NCBI RefSeq assembly: GCF_037975245.1
Contig: NC_092574.1
Span: 18,757,713 to 18,821,712, forward strand
Direction: 5' to 3'
Origin: Apostichopus japonicus
Lineage: Eukaryota > Echinodermata > Holothuroidea > Aspidochirotida > Stichopodidae
DNA length: 64,000 bases
The notes under the pieces are model-generated. The model was not told where the DNA came from and searched no databases. It was given only the letters and a program-made list of their open reading frames with translations. The translations under genes and the position numbers were made by a program. Positions 61,901 through 64,000 of this stretch are shown here, piece by piece. Every line of letters starts with the position of its first letter. The first letter of the stretch is position 1.

Positions 61901-63270
61901 GACAATCTTAACAATGTCCACTTTGAAACACTCCTTTCAGTGTTAATATGTGACAGAGTACCTGATGTATCCATTGATTTTAGAACACTGTTTCCTTGTA
62001 CTCGTTACTGTGAAATAAAACAAAGTGAGAAATCATGCACACTAACAGTTGTCATGTTTACAGGGTTGAACATTCTCTCTTCACATCCTCATCCCTACGT
62101 CCCTTATTACCTCCTCGTCCTTGTAAACCCCCCCCCCCCCCTTTCACACGGATAATCACTTCTAGATCACCCTACTATGGTTAGAAAGGAAAGCATCTCA
62201 ACAATGCTTCTTTCTTTTTTTTTCCTCGTCAGGTTAAGTAATTCATCGGCAGATACGAATGTGGCTCAGAGTGATATTGCAAAACTTCTTGAAGGTGGAA
62301 ATAAAAGGTAAAGCAAAGTGTATCACATTGAACATTCGGCTTGGCATATAAAACATGCAAAATTAAAACTGCTCTGTTGTATTCGTCTGTTTATTGTTGT
62401 CTGTTTATCTTCACAATCTCTCCCAGTTTTATTGTAAGATTTTGTATTCATTTCCCAGATGAACAAAAACAATATGATAACATCATACAGACTATCAAAA
62501 GTCAAAGTAAAGTAGTTATATAAAAAGTGTTTCCATGTTGTTTGTTTTCATTCCCCAACCCTCCAAGTTTTGTTCACTTTGTACACTTTGCATGCCATGT
62601 GAGCTGAAATGTCAATAAGAAAAAAGATAAAATGAGGAGAAAAAAGACACAAAAACAAAAACACCATGTCGAGGGTAAGTTTGATTGAGATGGTTGTGCA
62701 TTGTCTGCTCATATTATATACATCCTTTTAGAGGTTATAACATGGAGACTGCTATTGGTATCAACCATACTAAATGCTGTACAGGAAAATTATAGTGGAA
62801 ATGATAAGCTAAGTTTTAAATGGAGACACATTTGAGACACATTTTGTGTCACGTTCCTTCAATTATACACATGCTATAACAACATTTGCAAACCGTGGAG
62901 TAATTTGACAACTCCGAAGCTGCCAATGTCATTGTTTTGGCAATTACACCAACTTTGGAGGCTGCTGAGTTTGAAGTTCAAATTGGGCAAATTATTTTTC
63001 ACCCTGCTTTACTCCACCACAAAACAAGACTGGACCCCATAGACCTGTGATCGTAAATGTGCAAAAACAGGTAGAATGTTTTGTTTGATGTGAATATTAA
63101 CAGAATTATGCAATTCAACACATCTGGAACATCAACTATAGGCAGAAAACTGCAGACTCAAGTTTCTTCCAGTTATTTATTCGTCTAAATCACTAAATTT
63201 TAATATCAGATTTACTGGTCACCCTCTCCACCAGGTATGGTCAAATAGTTGATTTAAACGTTGAACCGAT
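10836..63270 (+). CDS. GRAF/OPHN1-like: BAR-PH-RhoGAP protein, GRAF/oligophrenin family (spliced gene, 5' and 3' incomplete)
   Basis: This entry spans 29 exons that join in one continuous frame and are listed separately below. Counting from the first complete codon, the domains in order are: BAR (about residues 1-205), PH (about 215-325), RhoGAP (about 340-520) and a Ser/Pro/Lys-rich tail (523-957). Family members bind curved or tubulated membrane through BAR-PH and stimulate GTP hydrolysis on Rho-type GTPases (RhoA, Cdc42), linking endocytosis and actin dynamics. Seen in sequence: FRKEQIG and SYVF/YVFKLQEVQE-type BAR motifs, EGYLYVQEK at the PH start, KRFCFD in PH, GLYRVVGVNS with the arginine finger, and ANLGVCFGPTLIRP in the GAP. 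The N-terminal ~50 residues and, if present, the SH3 domain lie outside the window or were not found. Paralogue identity is mixed: FYHQGHE and EWEIKTITSALK look GRAF-like, whereas ALGSAW..CYCQY..DTKTL and MTF.LH look OPHN1-like. Confidence 0.93.
10932..13141. other. Intron
   Basis: Holds a (CA)n tract at 11966-11995 and an R2-like fragment near 11058. No further exon was seen. Confidence 0.85.
11966..11995. repeat. (CA)n microsatellite
   Basis: About 14 CA units, interrupted once near the start. Confidence 0.95.
13142..13203 (+). CDS. GRAF/OPHN1-like: Exon: BAR domain, residues 32-52
   Basis: Acceptor CTCTACAG, donor GTAAGT. It completes a split Ser codon and ends on a full codon. The product SKSLKEFGKLISLIEDERDR plus M matches the family pattern LxEF..LL..LEDER. 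Length (62 nt) and phases fit both neighbours. Confidence 0.94.
13204..15027. other. Intron
   Basis: Contains an R2 copy at 13975-14110, followed by a TTGAATCGGGC segment resembling a pol III B box, and A-rich tracts near 14450 and 14573. No exon was seen. Confidence 0.85.
13975..14110 (+). repeat. Dispersed repeat R2, copy
   Basis: Has the CTTCACTTACCTGTTTCC start, a CTGGTAAC segment, CTTGCACCGCGCCCC, and a CTGACCTCCTTCCGAATCTA end. These match the other R2 copies in the same order. Confidence 0.6.
15028..15099 (+). CDS. GRAF/OPHN1-like: Exon: BAR domain, residues 53-76
   Basis: Acceptor TCTTAG, donor GTAAGT, phase 0-0, 24 codons. It encodes a helical segment ending LDEFRKEQIGSAK. FRKEQIG is one of the most conserved BAR motifs in GRAF and OPHN1 proteins, and the exon boundary after the lysine also matches the vertebrate genes. 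Confidence 0.96.
16756..16779. repeat. Perfect 24-base AT palindrome
   Basis: Each 12-base arm reads ATTAATCATTAA and its exact complement follows with no spacer. It contains several TAAT cores. It could be homeodomain-type binding sites or chance in AT-rich DNA. Confidence 0.85.
17586..17665. repeat. C-rich minisatellite, three ~27-base units
   Basis: Units read TTCCACCCCT(G/A)CCCCCCAATC, the last one degenerate. The complementary strand is G-rich with several runs of four or more. Confidence 0.8.
19834..19935 (+). CDS. GRAF/OPHN1-like: Exon: BAR domain, residues 77-110
   Basis: Acceptor ATCACAG, donor GTAGAT, phase 0-0, 34 codons. The product starts DHKKTFDKQTEKFCKSLDTH and ends VNLSTKKRDTSLQE. 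This matches the family's KKKFDK.TEK...LEKHLNLSSKKKESQLQE segment at equal length. The donor is weaker than most in the gene, and a G-rich minisatellite begins about 95 bases downstream. Confidence 0.96.
20020..20170 (+). repeat. G-rich minisatellite, ~20-base unit
   Basis: About seven units of GGATGGGTGGGGGTGCAAAA with small changes. The G-rich strand is the sense strand of the gene, so the repeat is present in the pre-mRNA. It accounts for overlapping minus-strand open frames that read as His/Pro repeats. Confidence 0.92.
20690..20895 (+). repeat. Duplicated segment, copy A
   Basis: Aligns with 22285-22470 through ACACAGTGT.GAACACACAAA, GATCATAAACAC, TCCAGAGTTT/TTCAGAGTTT, GAATTCTCACAAGTG and a terminal TGTGTGTGTG tract. 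It is diverged and non-coding. Confidence 0.75.
22285..22470 (+). repeat. Duplicated segment, copy B
   Basis: Partner of the segment at 20690-20895, on the same strand about 1.6 kb away in the same intron. It is either a local duplication or two insertions of one dispersed element. Confidence 0.75.
22960..23070 (+). CDS. GRAF/OPHN1-like: Exon: BAR domain, residues 111-147
   Basis: Acceptor TTGTGTAG, donor GTAAGT, phase 0-0, 37 codons. The product includes ADAGLEMERRQFHRDSLTYV followed by FKLQEVQEKKKFEFVET. It corresponds to the ADxQV...F...LEYVFKVQEVQERKKFEFVE segment of the family, the core BAR dimer helix. Confidence 0.96.
23071..24754. other. Intron
   Basis: A-rich tracts near 23750 and C-rich patches near 24325-24380 and 24520-24545. 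No exon, RNA gene or clear repeat family was seen. Confidence 0.8.
24755..24797 (+). CDS. GRAF/OPHN1-like: Exon: BAR domain, residues 148-161
   Basis: Acceptor TTTGCAG, donor GTAATT, phase 0-1, 43 nt. It encodes LLGFMYSWLTFYHQ plus the first base of a Gly codon. It matches LLAFLQGLFTFYHHG in GRAF. The vertebrate OPHN1 equivalent (FLHSLFISNS type) is less similar. Confidence 0.94.
24815..24990 (+). repeat. Dispersed repeat R2, copy
   Basis: Starts GCTCCTCACTTACCTGTCTC, followed by GTTCTACCGTG, AACTG.TAAC.TTTTAACACTG and a CCCTCTATG...CTCCGGT.AATGCCCTTC block that is nearly identical at 33785-33945. Sequence to about 25090 may belong to it, including GGATTCAATCCC, which resembles a pol III B box. 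Confidence 0.72.
25880..25975. repeat. 18-base minisatellite
   Basis: About five units of CTTATGATATTTATGAAA in tandem, the last ones shortened. It explains the HKYHKF repeats read on the minus strand. Confidence 0.92.
26062..26074. repeat. G homopolymer (13)
   Basis: Run of 13 G followed by TGTGAGGGGGTGG. Confidence 0.95.
28203..28220. repeat. (CT)n microsatellite
   Basis: Eight to nine CT units. Confidence 0.9.
28475..28680 (+). repeat. Dispersed repeat R1, copy 2
   Basis: Follows copy 1 landmark by landmark: GACCCTTTAGAGAA, CCTCAGATGTAACACAAAAACT, GGGCCTCAAATGACATGTTT, ACAAAGCATTGCAAATTTCT, then GACAAATGGTGTTGAATGCC. Confidence 0.65.
29515..29576 (+). CDS. GRAF/OPHN1-like: Exon: BAR domain, residues 162-182
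   Basis: Acceptor CTCCTCAG, donor GTGAGT, phase 1-0. It completes the split Gly codon and then reads HEVSVEFKPYMTDLQLKLQT. It corresponds to the YELAKDFGDFKTQLTISIQN segment of GRAF, with the same exon limits. Confidence 0.92.
29577..31312. other. Intron
   Basis: G-rich patches at 30055-30090 and 30985-31035. No exon or repeat family was recognised. Confidence 0.8.
31313..31375 (+). CDS. GRAF/OPHN1-like: Exon: end of BAR domain, residues 183-203
   Basis: Acceptor CTTTGCAG, donor GTAAGG, phase 0-0. The product IRAGFENTRAEGEMLMHKML plus E matches the NTRN.FE.TR.E...L..KM motif that ends the BAR helices. It is seven residues shorter than in GRAF, so the BAR-PH linker is shorter. Confidence 0.93.
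31376..31685. other. Short intron (310 bases)
   Basis: Pyrimidine-rich 3' half (C-rich at 31570-31605) leading to the acceptor. Nothing else was seen. Confidence 0.85.
31686..31749 (+). CDS. GRAF/OPHN1-like: Exon: BAR-PH linker and PH start, residues 204-224
   Basis: Acceptor TTTTTAG, donor GTAAGT, phase 0-1. It encodes KPYENKKQKDVQEGYLYVQE plus K and the first base of Arg. EGYLYVQEK(R) is the diagnostic first strand of the PH domain in this family. The donor position within the Arg codon matches vertebrate genes. Confidence 0.96.
31750..32690. other. Intron
   Basis: C-rich stretch at 32475-32520. No other feature was seen. Confidence 0.8.
32691..32788 (+). CDS. GRAF/OPHN1-like: Exon: PH domain, residues 225-257
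   Basis: Acceptor TTCTACAG, donor GTAAGT, phase 1-0. The product starts ALGSAWTKCYCQYTKDTKTL and continues RMSAYVQTLPKS. ALG..W.KYYCQY.K.TKTL.M is the OPHN1 version of this segment, whereas GRAF has HFGTSWVKHYCTY.RDSKQ. This exon is the best argument for an OPHN1-like or pre-duplication ancestor. Confidence 0.95.
33263..33352. repeat. AT-rich direct repeat, ~45-base unit, two copies plus
   Basis: TAATTTAACATCACTCATAATAACATCATTTAAT-type block, repeated with TTTGACATCACTCATAATAA. ACATCACTCAT reappears at 33391. Confidence 0.85.
33785..33945 (+). repeat. Dispersed repeat R2, copy
   Basis: The closest match in the window to the copy at 24815: CGCTCCTCGCTCACCTGTCT, CGTTCTACCGTGTCCAGAA, ACTTTTAACACTGTTCACCC and CCCCTCCGGTGAATGCCCTT in the same order and spacing. 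Confidence 0.75.
34053..34085 (+). CDS. GRAF/OPHN1-like: Candidate 33-nt microexon in PH domain, residues 258-268
   Basis: Flanked by a good acceptor (GCATGTTTCAG) and a donor GTACGT. It is phase 0-0 and encodes IPGLATSMKKF. Both neighbours remain in frame with or without it. Without it, the joined protein aligns better in length with vertebrate PH domains, so it looks like an optional insertion of 11 residues in a PH loop. It is too short to prove by homology and could be a chance pair of splice-like sites. Confidence 0.55.
34086..34642. other. Intron
   Basis: AT-rich. No feature was seen. Confidence 0.7.
34643..34680 (+). CDS. GRAF/OPHN1-like: Exon: PH domain, residues 269-280
   Basis: Acceptor GTTCCTAG, donor GTATGT, phase 0-2. 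TGDEHLTVTSCT plus two bases of Arg matches GEDESVILKSCTRR of GRAF across the next junction. In vertebrates this segment and the next are one exon, so an extra intron splits them here. Confidence 0.88.
34681..35497. other. Intron
   Basis: Holds C14 at 35180-35193 and a minus-strand tRNA-like module (35341-35412). The 133-codon open frame at 34623-35024 covers the upstream exon in another frame and shows no domain. Confidence 0.8.
35341..35412 (-). repeat. tRNA-like module, probable SINE head
   Basis: Read on the minus strand: GTTGTAGCGGTTAGAGCG (A-box-like), then about 30 bases later GTTTCAAATCC, one change from the pol III B-box consensus. The T-stem does not pair well, so it is not a functional tRNA. 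A tRNA-derived SINE remnant is the simplest reading. Confidence 0.5.
35498..35551 (+). CDS. GRAF/OPHN1-like: Exon: PH domain, residues 281-298
   Basis: Acceptor TCTCATCAG, donor GTAAGT, phase 2-2. It completes Arg and then reads RVADTDKRFCFDITVME. RR..D..KRFCFD(V/I)E is strongly conserved in the family's PH domain. Confidence 0.95.
35552..36417. other. Intron
   Basis: G-rich patch at 35930-35975 and A-rich sequence at 36090-36240. Nothing else was seen. Confidence 0.8.
36418..36496 (+). CDS. GRAF/OPHN1-like: Exon: end of PH domain, residues 299-325
   Basis: Acceptor TGTGATAG, donor GTGAGT, phase 2-0. It encodes PNVITLQAITDDERTQWMLS followed by MGGKEP. It matches [27 protein letters not shown], including the C-terminal PH helix tryptophan. 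Confidence 0.95.
36497..37277. other. Intron
   Basis: Pyrimidine-rich at 36650-36760. It also holds the minus-strand tRNA-like sequence (37020-37090) and a TA-rich tract at 37133-37166. Confidence 0.8.
37020..37090 (-). pseudogene. tRNA-like sequence, degenerate (nominal anticodon AUA)
   Basis: Read on the minus strand it starts GCGTCCA and ends TGGAGGC, so six of seven acceptor pairs form. The A box TAGCCTAGTGGTTA and B box GGTTCGAATCC are intact. The T arm CCGGG/TTCGAAT/CCCGG is perfect, and the D arm is like that of tRNA-Glu or tRNA-Asp. The anticodon arm TCCAC-ATATAAA-GCAGG has two or more mismatches. An AUA anticodon is not used by normal eukaryotic tRNA-Tyr. No 3' CCA is encoded, as expected for animals. 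It is either a tRNA pseudogene or the head of a tRNA-derived SINE. Confidence 0.7.
37278..37317 (+). CDS. GRAF/OPHN1-like: Exon: PH-GAP linker, residues 326-338
   Basis: Acceptor ATCTTTAG, donor GTAAGT, phase 0-1. VYLNPAQIKKTDD aligns with the VY.S (GRAF) or IYHSP (OPHN1) linker exon that follows the GREP/GKEP motif. Confidence 0.9.
37318..38028. other. Intron
   Basis: No feature was seen. Confidence 0.75.
38029..38091 (+). CDS. GRAF/OPHN1-like: Exon: RhoGAP domain start, residues 339-359
   Basis: Acceptor GTCTACAG, donor GTGAGT, phase 1-1. After a split Asn it reads LLNDIGFHFIQKCIEAIESR. It corresponds to LDSIGF.IIRKCI.AVETR, the first GAP helix. Confidence 0.96.
38092..39446. other. Intron
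   Basis: Contains a segment at 38590-38740 with several GTCCTCG/CGAGGAC heptamers and a minus-strand R1 copy (38900-39090). Opposing open frames of 181 and 109 codons overlap here without any recognisable domain. Confidence 0.8.
38900..39090 (-). repeat. Dispersed repeat R1, copy 3 (inverted)
   Basis: On the minus strand it reads GTCCAGCC-side GGACTGGAGTCTAC, GGTTCCTCTGATGCAATGCA, CTTTTATGGCCTCAAATTAA, then ACTTTGTCGAGGACAAATG and TTTGAACG. This is the same order as copies 1 and 2. Confidence 0.62.
39447..39521 (+). CDS. GRAF/OPHN1-like: Exon: RhoGAP catalytic exon with arginine finger, residues 360-384
   Basis: Acceptor TTTTATAG, donor GTAAGT, phase 1-1. It encodes LDDQGLYRVVGVNSKVQRLT followed by SVCL. 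The Arg in GLYRVVG (residue 368) is the arginine finger inserted into the Rho active site. Its conservation suggests an active GAP. Confidence 0.97.
39522..40006. other. Intron
   Basis: T-rich. No feature was seen. Confidence 0.8.
40007..40094 (+). CDS. GRAF/OPHN1-like: Exon: RhoGAP domain, residues 385-413
   Basis: Acceptor CAATTCAG, donor GTAAGT, phase 1-2. It encodes KRKPHNVNLSDSGEWEIKTI followed by TSALKNYF. (E/D)W(E/D)IKTITS.LK.YLR is conserved in GRAF and OPHN1. A decayed copy of its 3' two-thirds lies 257 bases downstream. Confidence 0.96.
40095..40714. other. Intron with decayed exon copy
   Basis: Contains an 11-base G run at 40192-40202, the pseudo-exon at 40284-40358 and a G-rich patch near 40450. 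Confidence 0.85.
40284..40358 (+). pseudogene. Decayed duplicate of the exon at 40007-40094
   Basis: CTGTCAG, then AATGGGAGATCAAGACT (identical over 17 bases), then GCTACGAGTGATTAGAAAAT and CTACTTGAGG match the parent exon in order. The copy has lost two bases before the identical block, carries an in-frame TAG, and its donor has become GCAAGT. The parent offset is 257 bases. It looks like a tandem exon duplication that decayed. Confidence 0.85.
40715..40773 (+). CDS. GRAF/OPHN1-like: Exon: RhoGAP domain, residues 414-433
   Basis: Acceptor CTGACACAG, donor GTGAGT, phase 2-1. It reads NLPEPLMTFDLHDSFIAAA after a split Arg. The R.LPEPLM motif is shared by RhoGAP domains, and MT..LH.....AA resembles OPHN1. 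Confidence 0.95.
40774..41660. other. Intron
   Basis: G11 run at 41163-41173. Nothing else was seen. Confidence 0.8.
41661..41766 (+). CDS. GRAF/OPHN1-like: Exon: RhoGAP domain, residues 434-468
   Basis: Acceptor CCCCGTAG, donor GTAAGA, phase 1-2. It encodes HDSKTLRINDIHALVHQIPE then PNFEMLDMLISHLK. It matches IHSLV..LPEKN..ML..L..HL of the family. Confidence 0.95.
41767..42487. other. Intron
   Basis: AT-rich, no feature. The 62-codon open frame at 42125 has no recognisable domain and no splice context. Confidence 0.75.
42488..42647 (+). CDS. GRAF/OPHN1-like: Exon: end of RhoGAP domain, residues 469-522
   Basis: Acceptor CACTTCAG, phase 2-0. It contains NLMTKANLGVCFGPTLIRPE, then EETMQAILDIKFSNIVVEIL, closing the GAP fold. 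The donor is GTATAT, the weakest in the gene. Read-through stays open for 31 codons to a stop at 42738-42740, so intron retention would end the protein just after the GAP domain. Confidence 0.95.
42648..43309. other. Intron
   Basis: Strong pyrimidine tract (C-rich, then CT and T) over 43230-43305 before the acceptor. Nothing else was seen. Confidence 0.8.
43310..44018 (+). CDS. GRAF/OPHN1-like: Large tail exon: Ser/Pro/Lys-rich linker, residues 523-758
   Basis: Acceptor TTTTTATAG, chosen donor GTAACT, phase 0-1, 236 codons. It opens IFKTCPRDPPPDMIPRRSVV, matching the IFNTVPDMP-type start of the GRAF tail. Serine runs, PAPQPP and KVKPPPP (possible SH3 ligands), basic clusters (SGRRRP, SKSKDSKKEN) and SLKQKGRSLMQKSARELQSL follow. 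No folded domain was recognised, and the segment is probably disordered and phosphorylated. The frame stays open past the donor to a stop ending at 44092 through a poly-A-encoded lysine run, so a retained-intron end is possible. Confidence 0.9.
44019..46217. other. Intron
   Basis: A18-type run near 44060, C runs at 44210 and 44946-44958, and G10 at 46014-46023. No exon was seen. Confidence 0.8.
46218..46346 (+). CDS. GRAF/OPHN1-like: Tail exon, phase 1-1, residues 759-801
   Basis: Acceptor TTCCTGCAG, donor GTAGGA, 129 nt. It reads APAEPQYSSSDSRESISSAT, then SNSTHSSSSSPPSSKKANSL. The Ser-rich SSDSSP-like character fits the linker of GRAF proteins. A second CAG three bases downstream gives a possible one-codon acceptor slip (NAGNAG). 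Confidence 0.85.
46347..47894. other. Intron
   Basis: A G-rich patch lies near 47485, and a 24-base direct repeat (47828-47882) ends 12 bases before the acceptor. No exon was seen. Confidence 0.8.
47828..47882. repeat. Direct repeat, two 24/25-base copies next to an acceptor
   Basis: ACATTTGAATCCAACCAATC...ATGT occurs at 47828-47851 and again at 47858-47882 with one extra T. Confidence 0.92.
47895..47930 (+). CDS. GRAF/OPHN1-like: Tail exon, 36 nt, phase 1-1, residues 802-813
   Basis: Acceptor GTTTGTAG, donor GTATTA. It encodes GGHRTNKPKRKP, a basic patch. The phase fits both flanking exons, but it is too short for homology support. Confidence 0.65.
47931..50471. other. Intron
   Basis: A-rich over much of its length (48650-48990, 49970-50080). 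Overlapping open frames on both strands at 48519-49306 are lysine/phenylalanine-rich low complexity. A GCCATCTT motif (YY1-type) is at 48850. Confidence 0.75.
50472..50531 (+). CDS. GRAF/OPHN1-like: Candidate tail exon, 60 nt, phase 1-1, residues 814-833
   Basis: Acceptor CTATTACAG, donor GTAGCT. It reads TLLTDNCHTGIHDLLPVQI after a split codon. It is open, correctly phased and flanked by plausible sites. The residues are less Ser/Pro-rich than the surrounding tail, so it may be alternative or spurious. Confidence 0.5.
50532..51871. other. Intron
   Basis: No feature was seen. The 97-codon frame at 51241 has cysteine pairs but no splice context and no recognisable fold. Confidence 0.7.
51872..51916 (+). 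CDS. GRAF/OPHN1-like: Tail exon, 45 nt, phase 1-1, residues 834-848
   Basis: Acceptor ACATTGCAG, donor GTATGT. It encodes TSEGQPSPLCLPPP, a proline-rich segment in keeping with the linker. Phase agrees with both neighbours. Confidence 0.7.
52217..52410. mobile_element. Fold-back (MITE-like) element, copy 2
   Basis: Starts CCAGTTGGGACAA and ends TTGTCCCAACTTGG. The left arm TCATGCTTCAAAGCACT is the exact complement of AGTGCTTTGAAGCATGA in the right arm, and AATGCTAATACCACCCTATA matches the inverse of a block in the copy at 6719. The total of ~194 bases forms one long imperfect hairpin. No transposase is present. Confidence 0.85.
52557..52750. mobile_element. Fold-back (MITE-like) element, copy 3
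   Basis: Also ~194 bases. It starts near GCCAGTTTTTGTCTC and ends TTGTCTCAACTGGC. The reverse complement of its right half follows the left half of copy 2 closely: TACTG, CATATCATGCTTCAAAGCA, then CTGACAGTATG and CTAACC. It lies only ~147 bases from copy 2. Confidence 0.82.
55320..55440. repeat. Degenerate TGTTGAA-type short repeat
   Basis: TGTTGAA or GTTGAAT recurs seven or so times, often followed by (C/T)GATG or CATG, at intervals of about 15-22 bases. Confidence 0.55.
55797..55886 (+). CDS. GRAF/OPHN1-like: Tail exon, 90 nt, phase 1-1, residues 849-878
   Basis: Acceptor GTCACACAG, donor GTAAAG. It encodes KTPPHSLDEDLENPLQSYRP then PAELARKQS. The acidic and proline-rich composition and the correct phase support it. 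Confidence 0.82.
55887..57686. other. Intron dominated by a minisatellite
   Basis: About half of this intron is the 32-base minisatellite described separately. The rest shows nothing. Confidence 0.85.
56155..57010. repeat. 32-base minisatellite
   Basis: The core at about 56420-56770 has regular 32-base units built from TACTGGTTACAGTAGCATTT and CAACTGATA(C/T). TACTGG starts at 56461, 56493, 56525 and 56557 confirm the period. Degenerate units extend to both sides. Confidence 0.92.
57687..57732 (+). CDS. GRAF/OPHN1-like: Tail exon, 46 nt, phase 1-2, residues 879-893
   Basis: Acceptor TTCTTATAG, donor GTAAGT. It reads TTTFARPPLARTDE plus two bases of Leu. This is the only tail exon that changes phase, from 1 to 2, so it should be constitutive. 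Confidence 0.85.
57733..58338. other. Intron
   Basis: T-rich with A and T homopolymers near 58210-58240. No feature was seen. Confidence 0.75.
58339..58419 (+). CDS. GRAF/OPHN1-like: Tail exon, 81 nt, phase 2-2, residues 894-920
   Basis: Acceptor CACCTCACAG, donor GTAAGA. It encodes DNNHEAPEVTPRDKSPSISS then STSTVS after a split Leu. Ser/Thr-rich with TP and SP sites. Confidence 0.82.
58598..59366. repeat. 265-base tandem repeat, 2.9 copies
   Basis: CACAGTGTGTTCAAATAGTG starts at 58601, 58866 and 59131, an exact period of 265. Copies differ by only a few bases, for example CCCC or CGCC at the GTTC junction and the length of T runs. This implies recent amplification. The open frame at 58822 is a read through one unit. 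Confidence 0.97.
60105..60260 (-). repeat. Dispersed repeat R1, copy 4 (inverted, diverged)
   Basis: On the minus strand it has GGCTGGACTACTTTTAGTCT, GGCCAGTTCCTCAGATGCAA, AAGACTTTTGTG and a CATGGCAATTTTCGTGAATT region. It resembles copy 3 most. Confidence 0.5.
62128..62141. repeat. C homopolymer (14)
   Basis: Run of 14 C. Confidence 0.95.
62233..62307 (+). CDS. GRAF/OPHN1-like: Tail exon, 75 nt, phase 2-2, residues 921-945
   Basis: Acceptor CTCGTCAG, donor GTAAAG. It reads LSNSSADTNVAQSDIAKLLE then GGNK. The DIAKLLEGGNK segment faintly recalls the DVGKLVSRLQDGGTK stretch of the OPHN1 tail, from memory and not a computed alignment. Confidence 0.82.
62308..63234. other. Intron
   Basis: No feature was seen. 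Confidence 0.75.
63235..63270 (+). CDS. GRAF/OPHN1-like: Tail exon, 36 nt, phase 2-2, residues 946-957
   Basis: Acceptor CTCCACCAG, donor GTAAGT. It encodes YGQIVDLNVEP after a split Arg and leaves two bases (AT). If the donor is not used, the next codons are ATG TAA, so the protein could also end here as ...NVEPM. Confidence 0.7.
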
Positions 63271-64000
63271 GTAAGTTATAATTGTTTCTTGTTTCAACAT
63301 TCTCCATGATCACCTACTACAGAAAATTACTGTACATAAGTTGCTGCTTTTCGGCTGCATTGGCATTCTCCATGGAATAATTCTATCTCAGAAACATGGC
63401 CGTGCATCAGTCATCTCTTCCGTAGTTCAGATACATGTGATACATCTATACACATACACATAGGAATACCCAGATGGGGTTCGGAGGGGCATCTACAGTT
63501 TAAGGAGGGGCACAATGCTTGTTACTATATCTTTTGAAGTTTTTGTATATGTTTGTATTAATGGTGGCTCTGATGGCTTGGCTCATTAATCTGCCCGGGG
63601 GGGGGGGGGGATGGGAGAGGGGAACTATCCACCTGTGTCTTGGCCTGACTACGGGCCTGATATTAGGCTTTACAAATGCTCATTGATATCATATGTGTTC
63701 CAACAGGTCCAAGGTGGTTATGTGTGAGAATATGTTTTGGTCACTGCATGAAATTAGTTTTCAACATGTTTCCTGCAGTCATAATATTCATACCTTTCTC
63801 CTTGCCACATCCCAGTCTCCTCAAACATTCATTTATACTTCATCATTCTTTTTATTGATTGTTATGATATCATTATTGTTTTGTTTCTAGGAAGTGAGTT
63901 TTGTGTGATTTTTAAGCTATATTAGCACTTCACATTTTAGATGTTAAAAATACAAATTTCTAGACTAGTAACTTTGCAGCATCTTGCTTCACAGAACATC
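63271..64000. other. Unresolved 3' sequence
   Basis: G14 run at 63597-63610. A CAACAG at 63703-63708 would open a long frame in phase (60 or more codons), but its residues do not resemble the tail or an SH3 domain. The next real exon is probably beyond the window. Confidence 0.6.
63597..63610. repeat. G homopolymer (14)
   Basis: Run of 14 G followed by ATGGGAGAGGGG. Confidence 0.95.

Larger units (their letters stand above)
58420..62232. other. Intron
   Basis: Contains the 265-base tandem repeat (58598-59366), an inverted R1 copy (60105-60260) and C14 at 62128-62141. No exon was seen. Confidence 0.8.

Noticed and set aside
63709-63890. Possible next exon after CAACAG at 63703-63708, open in the required phase
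   Set aside because: Residues (SKVVMCENMFWSLHE...) resemble neither the Ser/Pro tail nor an SH3 domain, and there is no convincing donor. Openness alone is weak evidence.
1-64000. CRISPR arrays, operons, phage or bacterial defence systems
   Set aside because: Spliced GT-AG gene structure, microsatellites and the absence of dense long ORFs indicate an animal nuclear genome. No regular repeat-spacer array was seen.

Overview
The window is a stretch of an animal nuclear genome. It is AT-rich, has no long open reading frames, and holds many short exons bounded by AG...GT and separated by kilobase-scale introns full of microsatellites and dispersed repeats. Essentially all recognisable coding content belongs to one plus-strand gene. 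Joined exon by exon, it encodes a BAR-PH-RhoGAP protein of the GRAF/oligophrenin family (vertebrate ARHGAP26, ARHGAP10, ARHGAP42, OPHN1). Protein divergence, the compact but many-exon structure and the repeat landscape suggest a non-vertebrate metazoan, most likely a marine invertebrate deuterostome such as an echinoderm. That taxonomic guess is inference only.

Layout: 1-10835 has no exon I can support and is probably intron 1 or upstream sequence. The family's first exon (start methionine and first ~50 residues) was not found. BAR-domain exons lie at 10836-31375. PH-domain exons lie at 31686-36496 and include a 33-nt candidate microexon. The RhoGAP domain is at 38029-42647, with the catalytic arginine finger in the exon at 39447-39521. 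A 709-nt exon at 43310-44018 starts a Ser/Pro/Lys-rich tail that continues through nine small exons to 63270. No SH3 domain or credible final stop was found, so the 3' end probably lies beyond 64000. Every junction in the chain keeps the reading frame. With all exons included, about 957 residues are encoded.

The introns carry a fold-back MITE-like family (three copies), a dispersed family R1 (four copies, both strands), a pyrimidine-rich family R2 (five or more copies), two minus-strand tRNA-like modules, several minisatellites, a 265-bp tandem repeat and an unusual number of G or C homopolymer runs of ten or more. A decayed tandem duplicate of a RhoGAP exon lies just downstream of its parent. 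The five consecutive tail exons from 46218 to 55886 are all phase 1-1 and multiples of three, which would suit exon skipping.

I found no operon, CRISPR array, phage or bacterial-type system. The points most worth following up concern exon architecture and repeats.
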